Positions 13,395 to 22,589 of a DNA stretch of 64,000 bases are shown one piece after another. Positions within the stretch are counted from its first letter, which is position 1. Each line of letters begins with the position of its first letter. The notes under the pieces were generated by a model, which was not told the DNA's origin, searched no databases, and worked only from the letters and a program-made list of their open reading frames with translations. Origin of the DNA: Merluccius polli (taxonomy: Eukaryota > Chordata > Actinopteri > Gadiformes > Merlucciidae). The stretch spans positions 1 to 64,000 of the forward strand of contig JAOPHQ010004295.1 in NCBI GenBank assembly GCA_030340625.1, read 5' to 3'. Position numbers and translations under genes: made by a program.

Positions 13395-13695
13395 TGTCAC
13401 ACCGCGGTGAGGTTTGTCTTGTTCTGGGTTTTATTTTGTCTTGTGACTTCCTGTTTTATTTTGAAAATTAACTCCCCTCTCGTTTCAGATCATTTGCCCT
13501 TCCTCATGTGTCACCAGTCTGATTGTCTTCCCTGGAGTGGTTTTTGTTTTCTCATTTTTTCATATTAGACTCGTAGTATAATTTTCATAGCCGTTTTTAT
13601 TTAATCACCTTGTCCTGAGGTCTAGAAGCATTAATAAAGTCCACTCATTGATCTATGCTCTGCATCTGAGTCCTCTTTATAGCCCAGGCCTGACA
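13395..13695 (+). mobile_element. Solo LTR (301 bp)
   Basis: Starts TGTCA and ends TGACA (TG...CA). TAAAC flanks it at 13390-13394 and 13696-13700, a perfect 5-bp target duplication. AATAAA at 13633-13638 lies 57 bases before the end. No internal region is present, so recombination between two LTRs is the likely origin. The parent family is not identified. Confidence 0.78.
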
Positions 13696-13912
13696 TAAAC
13701 AAGGTCAATGATTATGAATCAACATTAAAAAACACAACAGAACAATATAACATAAAGCTATTTTATTCATCAAATTCAACAAAATTTCAACAAATTTGTT
13801 TTTACAATGAAAGGAAACTTTGAGATACAAGACAGATCTAGTAATTAATCAGACACTTAAGTGTTCAAGAGTTAGCTCCATGGTCTTAAAAAGCTATGTT
13901 AGACTGCATCTC

Positions 13913-14040
13913 ACCTTGTGGTCACAGCAAAAGTGGTTTCAACCATTATGTTAAAATAAACACCTTGTGGTCACAGCAAAAGTGGTTTCAACCATTACGT
14001 TAAAATAAACACTTTGTGGTCACAGCAGAAGTGGTTTCAA
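13913..14040. repeat. 49-bp tandem repeat, about 2.6 copies
   Basis: Copies begin at 13913, 13962 and 14011 with TTTGTGGTCACAGCA-like sequence followed by AAGTGGTTTCAACCATTA. Confidence 0.88.
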
Positions 14041-14084
14041 CTCTGGTGAAACAGCTTACCTGCCACGTAAAGTAGTGTGGCACA

Positions 14085-14460
14085 CAACAGTGATGTCACT
14101 GTATCAAAATAACAATGTCACTGTATTAAAACAAAAGTGATGTCACTGTAGCAGGTAACGGTGATGTTATTTCATGCACACAGCAGTGATTTCACAGTAA
14201 CACAGAACAGCGATGGTGCTGCATCAAATCAACAGTGATGTCACTGTTGTATCGTCACTGTATCAAAACAATAGTGATGTTTTATGCACAGCACACAGCA
14301 GTGATTTCAGTACAGCACACAGCAGTGATGTCACCGTAGCATACAGCAGGGATGTCACGGCACAGTTCCCAGGTGACACAGTCTTCCCAACACCATAGAA
14401 ATAACTAAAGATTGTAAAAGTGATGTCATAATTACTAGTGACACGGTAATGACATCAGAG
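14085..14460. repeat. Degenerate GTGATGTCACTGTA-rich tract
   Basis: Variants of GTGATGTCACTGTA and CACACAGCAGTGAT recur many times without strict period. TGATGTCA resembles a CRE half-site, but the repetition suggests a decayed satellite rather than a regulatory cluster. Confidence 0.6.
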
Positions 14461-15091
14461 TAAACAGTCGCGATGCGAAAAATACCTGCGATTGTGATCA
14501 CATCGGTTGGTTATGATGTCACAGAAGACAAGGACGACATCGGAGCACAGTCTCAATGGTCATGGCTTTCTATGTGTTTTATATTACTTCATATAGACGT
14601 TAAAGGTATCCATTTCACACTGTCTTATATGTATAGACAGATGTGAAACATGAACCTTTTTAAAGGGCTTTACAAAATAAACATGTATTTTGTTCATATA
14701 GCCTAAATATGTGTGTTTAAAATTGCACAACGTTACATAGGCCTACCCATATCCATACCAACTAATGACCCTGAAGAGTATTTCTCAGTAATAGGCTACC
14801 ATATGAGGGTAGCAGTTTACTTAGACAGACTACAGTAGATTCTTTACATCTTATCAATGGACTCATGTGAATAATCAAATCAGAAAGCTCACCATTACAG
14901 CATTAGTGTCAGTTCATAGTCAACAAAGATAGCGTTGTTATGGCTCCGACAAGCAGCGCCAACTGCTTCGTGAAACTACCCATCCCCTGATTGGGTGGTG
15001 CTAGATCCCATCATGTGAAGGCACCCATTCATCGATTGGTTGGTGCTAGACATGGTGCTATGAAACATACAATCTGAATATAAATGCTTAA

Positions 15092-15806
15092 AGGAGTAGC
15101 CTGTAGGATTTAGTGGCATCTAGCGGTGAGGTTGCAGATTGCAATCAACTGAATACCCCCCCCCCCCCCCCCCCCCACACTAAGCTAAGGTGGCCTGTAA
15201 GGTGCCAGTAGGTACTTCCAAAATGATACCATCGTCTACGACAGCATCGAGTAGCCAAATGTCAAGTGATGAGATTCCTTGATAGATTTATAAATTGTAT
15301 TTAGTTATTTAGTCTGTAAAACTGTAGGTCATACCATACAAGTAAGATAGTGATTAGGATTAAAAATTAAAAACTTGCGCTCTCTAGAGCCGCTTGTCCG
15401 TTCTGTGCTACTGTAACATGGCGGGCTCCGTGGAAGAGGACCCACTCCCTATGTAGATATAATGGACTCATTCTAAGGTAACGAAAATACGATTCTTATT
15501 TTCACGGGAATATGTAAGGGATAATCCGACGAGGTCACATGCCGCTTATACCATGGCCATTTACGAATCATTAAAAATATAATGGTGTTGATTCATATTT
15601 TGGGGTAATTCTGTCTAGTAATAAGGCTGCTTGCGTCATGGCCGTGCATGTTATCGAAAAATAATCCACACCTCTCCAGCCAATCAGAATCAAGTATTCA
15701 CCCGGGCCATGATATAAACACTAATTAAAACATACTTATGAATATTATACTTAATTTCTGGCAAGTCAGTTCTGCTAGATGCCACAAAATTATACACACT
15801 GCACCT
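15092..15806. mobile_element. TTAA-targeting MITE (715 bp)
   Basis: The ends AGGAGTAGCCTGTAGGATTT (left) and ACACACTGCACCT (right; inverted AGGTGCAGTGTGT) share GTGGCATCTAGC further in. TTAA flanks it at 15088-15091 and 15807-15810. It carries a poly(C) run (15158-15176) and a nested dispersed repeat (about 15535-15715). Confidence 0.75.
15535..15715 (-). repeat. Dispersed repeat, copy A
   Basis: Its complement reads GGCCCGGGTGAATACTTGAT, then TTATTTTTCGATAACATGCA, then GGCCATGGTATAAGCGGCAT. The same sequence in opposite orientation lies at 63603-63925. Nested in the MITE at 15092-15806. Confidence 0.7.
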
Positions 15807-15810
15807 TTAA

Positions 15811-16381
15811 AGACCCCATGAAACAGAGTGCTATTTTCGCATATTTATATATTACCGATAAAAACACAAAGCTAGGGAGGGGCCTGTCTCTGATATTGAT
15901 TGCCGTTTACAGTAGCAAATAGCGCTGAACGTGCTGCCAGATTGACAGTAGCTAGCAGGTCAACATGGAAAGCCATGACGACAGCCTGCACTCTGGTGTG
16001 GAGGACTTCGCGCCACCACCTTCGCCTATGCCTCGGACAGGGATGAAAATGAGGAAGAAGATGACCATAATAAAGTCGTTGGAGTGAGGCCATATATGTT
16101 GGAGCCGACAGGCAGTGCTGCTGGTGAAGGAGAGACGCAGGCTCATCCCCGCAATGGAGCTGAAGCATTTTTATTGGATTAAAATGAGTAGTAAATGCCC
16201 CGTGCAGGATGTGTCAGCAAACATTTGAAACCATTTTACAGGAAGAGAAAAGACAGGGATTTTGATGTAAAAATACTGAAAATTAATTGTTTTACATATA
16301 TTTGGCATATAACAACATATAACTTAACACATGGACACAGGATTAACACTGGGAAAATTTATTTTTCCTTTCATGGGGCCT
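15811..16381. mobile_element. TTAA-targeting MITE abutting the previous one (571 bp)
   Basis: The ends are AGACCCCATGAAACAG and TTTCATGGGGCCT (inverted AGGCCCCATGAAA). TTAA flanks it at 15807-15810 (shared with the left neighbour) and 16382-16385. A short coding-like stretch (plus strand about 15965-16170, with GVRPYMLEPT) may be a captured exon relic; its identity is uncertain. Confidence 0.72.
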
Positions 16382-17129
16382 TTAAGGTAAGGCAACGGAA
16401 CTATGGTTTTGGTTAAGGCCAGAAGAATACTTAGATTTGGGTGCTGACTCTGTATACTACCAATTATTATTCCCGTCTGTTGTTTATTTACTGTCTGTTG
16501 TTGATATTGGTAACTGACAAATAATGGCTCGGTGGCCGACACAAGGTTTACTTTTTACTGAAAACTCTTTTGATAAGATATAAAGTATTTAATAAAGTCA
16601 ATAAAAATAAAGTGTTACCAAATGGGTGTTTCATGCCATGTGAGGTTGGCTGTGTGGCAATACAAGTTAACCAAATAAAGAAACCAAATTGTTTGGTTTT
16701 CACAGCATATGACTGCACAAAAAGAAAGGATGATGTGAATTAAAACATGTTCTATAGTTATTTACTGTACAAGGTTCCCATTTGAGGCTGTTACACAATA
16801 CAGCTATTTTATTGTTTCTTGTCCACACAGTATAAGGGGCCCCTGTCGTCACATGTAATATACTGCCATTACACATTGTGCATTTTGTGTCTGTTCCATT
16901 CTCTTATATACACACACACACACACACACAAACAACACACAAACAAATCTTCTTCTTCTACTTCTCTAGAGAATTGCTGAATATAGAATAAAAACCGGGG
17001 GACGAGAAGAGAAGTGGCAATGAACGAGTGTAAGGAAAAATAAACAAAATGCACTCTGCATAGCGTTACCATGTGTAGTTATAGCTTTGCAGTTGGCTTC
17101 CACAGTGGCACAGGGTTAACACTGACGTA
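16382..17129. other. Intergenic sequence, no gene recognised
   Basis: AT-rich unique sequence with a short CA run at 16911-16931. Confidence 0.55.
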
Positions 17130-17390
17130 CAGCACTGCTCTGGACTGTCAGCCCAGCTGACTGATGGCCCGCCTTACTGGCTGAATGAGCGGCTAATAGA
17201 ATGTCTTGCAATGGAACTGAAGTGGCTGTCTGGAGTGACTGACTGATTGCCACCTGACTGACTGGCTCTCCGGCTGTATGACACTAGCGACTGATGGACT
17301 GACACTGGGTGACTAGAGCAGGGCTGACTGGCTGTCAGGCTGGGTGACTAGAGCTAGAGCTCGAGATCAGGCTGGGTGACTAGAGCTCTC
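17130..17390. repeat. Degenerate GACT/CTGA-rich tract leading into the minisatellite
   Basis: Imperfect ACTGACTG, GGCTGTCAGG and GGGTGACTAGAGC repeats. Probably the decayed edge of the 22-bp array. Confidence 0.6.
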
Positions 17391-18000
17391 AGGCTAAGGG
17401 ACTAAAGCTCTCACACTAAGGGACTAAAGCTCTCACACTAAGGGACTAGAGCTCTCACACTAAGGGACTAGAGCTCTCACACTAAGGGACTAGAGCTCTC
17501 AGGCTAAGGGACTAGAGCTCTCAGGCTAAGGGACTAGAGCTCTCAGGCTAAGGGACTAGAGCTCTCAGGCTAAGGGACTAAAGCTCTCACACTAAGGGAC
17601 TAGAGCTCTCAGGCTAAGGGACTAGAGCTCTCAGGCTAAGGGACTAGAGCTCTCACACTAAGGGACTAGAGCTCTCAGGCTAAGGGACTAGAGCTCTCAG
17701 GCTAAGGGACTAGAGCTCTCAGGCTAAGGGACTAGAGCTCTCAGGCTAAGGGACTAGAGCTCTCAGGCTAAGGGACTAGAGCTCTCAGGCTAAGGGACTA
17801 GAGCTCTCACACTAAGGGACTAGAGCTCTCAGGCTAAGGGACTAGAGCTCTCAGGCTAAGGGACTAGAGCTCTCAGGCTAAGGGACTAGAGCTCTCAGGC
17901 TAAGGGACTAGAGCTCTCACACTAAGGGACTAGAGCTCTCAGGCTAAGGGACTAGAGCTCTCAGGCTAAGGGACTAGAGCTCTCAGGCTGGGGGACTTGA
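17391..18000 (+). repeat. 22-bp minisatellite, 28 copies
   Basis: The unit is CTAAGGGACTAGAGCTCTCAGG with period 22, checked across several lines. Two variants differ at AGGCT or ACACT. In order from 17391 (G = AGGCT, C = ACACT): G, 4C, 4G, C, 2G, C, 6G, C, 4G, C, 3G. Nearly every unit carries a GAGCTC palindrome. Degenerate relatives (CTGGGTGACTAGAGC) extend to about 17305. It lies just past the candidate camkmt poly(A) signal. Confidence 0.93.
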
Positions 18001-18017
18001 CACTTGGAGTGGACAGG

Positions 18018-18424
18018 TTTATTGATTATGATGGAACTGCTGTTCTTGTGGCTGATTGTTACTCCAGCATGGGTGAGAACACGGTGGGTTGTGCCAATGA
18101 TTCTGGGACACTGGTTGTCAGTTGTCAACAGTAGCAGCTGGTTCAACTCTGACACAAAGGAGCACTTATTTAAAATAGCAAACCTACACCACCTTGCGCA
18201 TTTTATATTTGTATATTAATTTACCCTCTCTATTCCCCACTGTGGCAATATGGTGCAAAACACGAAGTGAACTCTCTTCTAATACTGTGGTACTGCATCA
18301 CTGAGGACTTCCTGAAAAAAACTCCATACATCCCCGCTCAATGTTGACACAATAAGCACATCAAATGTGCATTGAGAGTCTCTGGAGTGGTGTTGTGTGG
18401 AGCCAAGGGGACGCATGTTTTGCT
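18018..18424 (-). promoter_or_regulatory. camkmt: camkmt candidate 3' UTR and poly(A) signal
   Basis: Downstream of the stop codon on the minus strand there is about 400 bases of unique sequence. The first canonical AATAAA on that strand is at 18018-18023 (plus TTTATT). An AAATAA variant lies near 18173. The 22-bp minisatellite begins about 18 bases past the AATAAA. The use of this site is inferred from position only. Confidence 0.5.
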
Positions 18425-18529
18425 TTACTGAGTGTGACCAAGGAGAGGAGGCTGAGGCCCCCATGTCAGAGTGAGGAGGATGGGGTAGTGGATGTTGTCA
18501 TCGTATGCGTCCTTGCCTTCTCCCTGCAT
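18425..18529 (-). CDS. camkmt: camkmt terminal coding exon and stop codon
   Basis: This 105-bp exon follows acceptor gtttcag in phase 0 and ends with TAA at 18427-18425. It reads MQGEGKDAYDDNIHYP then ILLTLT, which matches the final CAMKMT strand (YEENLHYPLLLILTKHG in human, from memory). The Met at its start is internal, not an initiator. After ILLTLT the protein runs on for 12 residues (WGPQPPLLGHTQ) where the human protein ends in KHG, so the tail differs from mammals. It lies 15.5 kb from the previous exon, beyond the DIRS and copia elements. The YDDN-HYP-LL-LT core and the exact phase make the assignment strong; the tail is read directly from sequence. Confidence 0.9.
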   Translation of the reverse strand: MQGEGKDAYDDNIHYPILLTLTWGPQPPLLGHTQ

Positions 18530-18580
18530 CTGAAACACACATACGGGTGAGGCGTTTAGCAAAACAGCTAAAATACTACA

Positions 18581-18599
18581 GGGTTAGGGTTAGGGTTAA
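18581..18599. repeat. Short interstitial telomere-like run
   Basis: GGGTTAGGGTTAGGGTTA, three units, 52 bases upstream (in the transcript) of the last camkmt exon acceptor. Confidence 0.8.
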
Positions 18600-18789
18600 G
18601 GATTGTTCAGTGATATTTCCCCAGGTAATATTTTCACATTGCACATCAGACACATAAAAACAGCCTATTGTATATTAGCGCTACACTTCCACGTTTTGTT
18701 TATCAAATTGTGCTTTGTTTCCGGAAATGTACAGTATAAAGCAGTATATGATGATACAGAAAAATATATGATCTGCAACATAGTAAGCT

Positions 18790-19105
18790 AGACCTTTTTG
18801 TTGCTGTTACTAAAATAATAGCGTACCTCAGAAAAACAGATGTAAAATCCTGTTTTTGCCAGTCTCCGCCAACCAGTTTGTTAACGTTTTACTCTTTTCG
18901 TGACGGCTAACTTCGACGTCATGAAAAGAGTGTCCCTTTGTCACTACATAGGGACACTGAAGCCGAGAGGGTACGCTGACGCCACGGTGTGTGTGGATGT
19001 GCGGAGCGCCGTCTAGGCAGCGGTTAATGTGGACGGCTGCGTCCGAGAGACGGTTAAGGTTCTTATAGTATAACGCCACGGTGTGTGGCACATTTCATAT
19101 ACAGC
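18790..19105. repeat. Diverged repeat pair, copy 2
   Basis: Matches 12766-13096 in ordered blocks. It carries an extra segment with the inverted repeat ACTCTTTTCGTGACG and CGTCATGAAAAGAGT (about 18890-18931) and GTCCCTTTGTCACTACATAG with GGGACACTGAAG. Confidence 0.65.
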
Positions 19106-20145
19106 ATCAGGCACGGGCACAGATAGGGCCCAAGGGGGGCATAGGCCCCCGCCCTTTTGCCCTCAGAGTCAAAAGTGCCCTTTTTTTGGCTGGTTAGGGA
19201 CTGAGCCAGTAAAACTGGAAGGTCCCTATTGAAATTGGTCTGTTTATTATTATTCTTTTTATTTCTAGGAATTTGCCGGCGATTTGCACTCTCTCAACAT
19301 ATACGAAAACTCTTTTTAATTTGGCAAAGTTGTCGGGGCTGGTGAAAAATTATATATTCTATGAGTCACTTTCGTGTCGCTCACTAGGAAGACCACTAGG
19401 TGGCACTGTTTTTGAGCAAAATCCGTAACTTTAATAACTCCCGCATAGTTAGTCGCACATTCAAAAACTTTATATCCACGCGTGCAGACAATATAGCTGT
19501 ACCTCTCCATATAGGCCATGCCCACTTCCGCCTACATTTTTTTTCGCTAGAGTGCGAAAACTCCACAAAAATGCGGCTAGGCTTCAATCCATGCGCTTTT
19601 TTCCGATTTGCACGAAACTCTACACTTCATCTACACTACATCTCCAGACTGTCCCATGAAAAAAAGTAATTGGATGTATTTTGATATTTCAAAAAATAAG
19701 CGCGCTATAAATATTTTAATTTGTGTAAATTTTATGTCAAAAAAGCAATTGGACCATTTCTCCACTTTGGTATGTTTGTTCAACAGCAAACTTTGGTCAA
19801 TAGTTCCTTATACCTCCATTAAGCATCGTACACATTTTCAGAACATCACCACTAGTTTTAATTGTATTTCATTTTTTCTTTATTTGTTATTGAAATTCTA
19901 TCAAATATAAAGAGAGAAATGTGTAGTAGTATCAACGAATAAATACACCTTATCAATTTAAAAAGTACTCATGAAGGTCATGAATGCACCGCAGCCCCAG
20001 TTTGGTTAATCGTGGTTATGAAACCACGATTAAATAACACTTACTTACTTTTTATGTTATATCCGTAAAAAAACTATGAAGTAGGTTGTCCTACTGACCT
20101 ACTTCATAGTTTGTTCATAGTTCATAGTTTGCCACATGCACGGTG
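19106..20145. other. Intron sequence with an unclassified dispersed repeat
   Basis: AAAACTGGAAGGTCCCTATT and TTTGCACTCTCTCAACATAT around 19200-19310 look like a dispersed fish repeat. The rest is AT-rich without coding evidence. Confidence 0.5.
20006..20112. repeat. Two perfect hairpins beside the DIRS element
   Basis: TTAATCGTGGTT/AACCACGATTAA (20006-20033) and AAACTATGAAGTAGGT/ACCTACTTCATAGTTT (20071-20112), 34 bases before the DIRS left end. Confidence 0.75.
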
Positions 20146-20321
20146 TATTTCATCCTTCCTGACCACCAGAGGGCGGTGCTTTCAGCACCTGGATGTTCAT
20201 CACATGCACATGTAGTTTGAGTGTTTATTACAACAAAGTCGCTTGCGACCAGGGTGACGTGACCCCGCCCCGGTATTTAAGGTACGCTCACCCCGGAAAT
20301 GGTCTCTTATCATCTTCTCGT
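20146..20321 (+). repeat. DIRS left inverted terminal repeat
   Basis: The outer end begins TATTTCATCCTTCC. Complementary to 25050-25214, for example CGGGGCGGGGTCACGTCACC on the right against its complement GGTGACGTGACCCCGCCCCG on the left. The outermost 50 bases are complementary to 24928-24976. A TATTTAA box at 20274 may be part of the element promoter. Confidence 0.9.
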
Positions 20322-20489
20322 GCAACCTTCGGTTTGTATGTTCGAAGTGTGTAGATGTTTGATGCTAAATTGCTGGAGTCTTGTAAACCTTTTGGTTGGA
20401 GCTGCGAACGATTCGTGTCGCCCTCTTAAGACTGCGATTCAGCTAATCGATTTTTGTTTCACCGGGTACCGGCAAGTAAAGTTATTCTC

Positions 20490-20700
20490 TTAAGTAAGCG
20501 TTTATGAGTGATCTCGCTCTGGCTGTGTTTCACCGCTTCGCACAGGCATGTTTCTCGCTCTAATAGCAATTGGGATTATTACTGCTGATCACAGTGAGTT
20601 GAGTTTTTTTTCAAAAATAAGCTGTTTGTGAGTGATCTCGCTCCTGCTGTGTTTAACTGCTTCGCATGGGTGTGGGTTTTCTCGCCCGGTGGCGATCGGT
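20490..20700 (+). repeat. Degenerate direct repeat in DIRS leader
   Basis: Two imperfect copies of a segment containing GAGTGATCTCGCTC and GCTGTGTTT lie at about 20504-20570 and 20629-20690, roughly 125 bp apart. They sit in the untranslated leader of the DIRS element. Confidence 0.6.
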
Positions 20701-20881
20701 TGTTGAACGTTAGCTTAACCCATTCTGTTCGGAAGATTAGCTGCTAAGCGCCTAACTTGTTTATCGATCGGGTGAGCTACGGCTCTGTCCACCCGCGATT
20801 GTTTGCGTGGAACTTGTTTTCGGAGCTAAAGTTATTCAAACGCTAACTTCGTTCTTTCATTTGTTTTATTTATTTTTTCAT

Positions 20882-21167
20882 AGACACACCAGGTAAGAGT
20901 GTGTGCGCTCATGACTTCTGGTTTGCTGGTTCTTCGCTTGACTCAGTTAGTGCTAGCGCCTTATTGCTGCTCCTCATTTGTTTTTTCATAAACGCACCAG
21001 GTGAGAGTGTATGTGCTCCTGACTCCTGGTTTGCTGGCTCTTCGCGTGGCTCAGTTAGCGCCTTATTGCTGCTCCTTATTTGTTTATTCATAAACGCACC
21101 AGGGGAGAGTGTGTGCGCTCCTGACTCCTGGTTTGCTGGCTCTTCACTTGGCTCTGCTAGCACCTTA
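20882..21167 (+). repeat. In-frame tandem triplication in DIRS leader
   Basis: Three copies of a unit containing CGCACCAGG, GAGAGTGTGTGCGCTC and TTTGCTGGCTCTTC start at 20882, 20990 and 21092. The periods are 108 and 102 bp, both divisible by three, so one open frame (20901-21311) runs through all copies and reads a repeated DSWFAGSS and LLLLLIC pattern. The third copy is interrupted at 21167 by the element at 21168-21760. Coding status is unproven; it may simply be leader sequence. Confidence 0.8.
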
Positions 21168-21760
21168 AGCGCTGGTTATACTTCTATGACTGCGTATTGC
21201 GCTATCCAACTGCGTAACCATGGAGACCCCTCGAGCCCTCATAGTTCTCCGTTGTGGTGCCGGATACGCAATGCAATTTCCCGCCCGCAAAAGAAACAAG
21301 GTGCAAAGTAAACAAGATTTCACACAAGATTCACACAACATTTCACACAAGTAAACAAGTACAAAAGGGATAAATAGTTAAGAGGGATAGTTAAAAGGGG
21401 ATAAATTATAATAAAATATGAAATTCTTTAAAAGTAAAAAACGTAATTGCTAAAAACAAACTATTTACAACCATGTAGCGCAATTTGCCACCGTCTCTTT
21501 TAAGTTATAGGTTCAAGTAGGTCTGTTTGGCATTCTGGAGCTTTATGCGTCCATAGAGCATAGTGTATATGTCGTGCATCGCGTCATCCTGGTCCTCGTC
21601 CGGAAATGATGTTTTTAGAGGACCAATCGCAGCCCTTGCCGTCTCCGTTGTCCGTTGACGGAGTGACGGACACTTAAAAAATATTTCATGCAGCCGGAGA
21701 TGACGGAGAGGCTCTCCGTAACCGACGTAGAGCACTTTACGCAGGAGTATAAATTAGGCT
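21168..21760. mobile_element. Harbinger-like non-autonomous DNA transposon (593 bp)
   Basis: The ends are AGCGCTGGTTATACTTC on the left and, inverted, AGCCTAATTTATACTCC on the right. They are flanked by TTA at 21165-21167 and 21761-21763, a 3-bp duplication typical of PIF/Harbinger. The empty site is visible in the two upstream tandem copies, which read CCTTATTGCTGCTCC without an insertion, so the duplication of TTA is confirmed from within the window. The minus strand holds a 76-codon open frame (21505-21735) I cannot identify. The insertion separates the DIRS leader from its gag remnant. Confidence 0.8.
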
Positions 21761-21763
21761 TTA

Positions 21764-22589
21764 TTGCTGCTATCAGGTGGGCATATAGTTTCCTGAATGA
21801 TGATTTGTGGCCCATCTCGAGCCAGAGGATGGTCACGACCAATGCCCCAGTTGCCTCGGCTTTGAGCATCTAAGGCAGGGACTGACTGATCAGGCAGGGG
21901 CACCCTTGCCGGAGGGGTTCCGCCAGCCGACCAGGAGCCGGCCCTTTCGCCAGCCACAGCAGAAGGCGGCACAAGGCTATCGTCTCCCTAGGGGCCGTAG
22001 GGGCAGAGGAGGCAGGCAGTGGTGGTCCCGTTCTGGCGGTCGGATGCTTCACCAGCCAAGGTTCGTTGCAGCGGCACTGTCCCCGCTTCAAGGCAGAGGC
22101 ATGTGCATCTTCCCCTACTTGGACGATTGGCTTGTATGCGCACGGTCAAGAGTGGACGCACTCAGCGACTCAGCTCTCCTAATCGAGCATGTCACCAGGC
22201 TGGGGCTCATGGTGAATTATGCCAAGAGCTCACTTACACCCAGCCAGAGGGCTGTGTTCATTGGCATCCAACTAGACTCTCAACTGATGAGGGCAGCCCC
22301 ATCAAGCCGTCGGGTGGACGACATTGTCCAACTTTTACAGCAGTTCAGGAGGGGCCACACTCGACCGTTCAGGTCTTTTCAGATGCTGCTCGGCACACTC
22401 CCAGCGGCTTCGGCAGTAGTCCTCTTGGATGAACAACCTTGGGTTGCATCCGCAACACCACAGGCACAAATTGGTCAGAGTCACTGTCGGGTGCCTGAGA
22501 TGCCTACGTCCCTGGAAGAGGTGTGCATGCCTAACCCAGGGGGTCCCTATGGAGTCCATACCCTCTTGCAGAGAGGTTCTGATGACTGA
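21764..22589 (+). pseudogene. DIRS gag C-terminus fused by deletion to RT remnant
   Basis: One open frame (from a Met at 21807) starts with a DIRS gag-like segment (EDGHDQCPSCLGFEHL), passes through a basic, Pro/Gln-rich stretch and enters reverse transcriptase at RFVAAALSPLQGRGM followed by the YLDDWL catalytic box (about residues 107-112). The RT fingers and the first catalytic Asp are absent, so an internal deletion joins gag to the RT palm. Downstream RT is recognisable (RLGLMVNYAKSSLTPSQ, FIGIQLDSQLMRA) until LLGTLPAAS, after which the frame shifts. It cannot encode an active polymerase. The start is uncertain because the Harbinger-like insertion removed the natural upstream frame. Confidence 0.85.

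Noticed and set aside
14085..14460. Cluster of CREB sites (TGATGTCA)
   Set aside because: The motif is part of a degenerate tandem repeat, so its recurrence is not independent evidence of regulation.
17391..18000. CRISPR-like regular array
   Set aside because: Units are head-to-tail 22-bp repeats with no spacers, in a eukaryotic genome. It is a minisatellite.
20901..21311. 136-residue open frame as a host gene
   Set aside because: It is generated by the DIRS leader triplication and runs into the Harbinger-like insertion.
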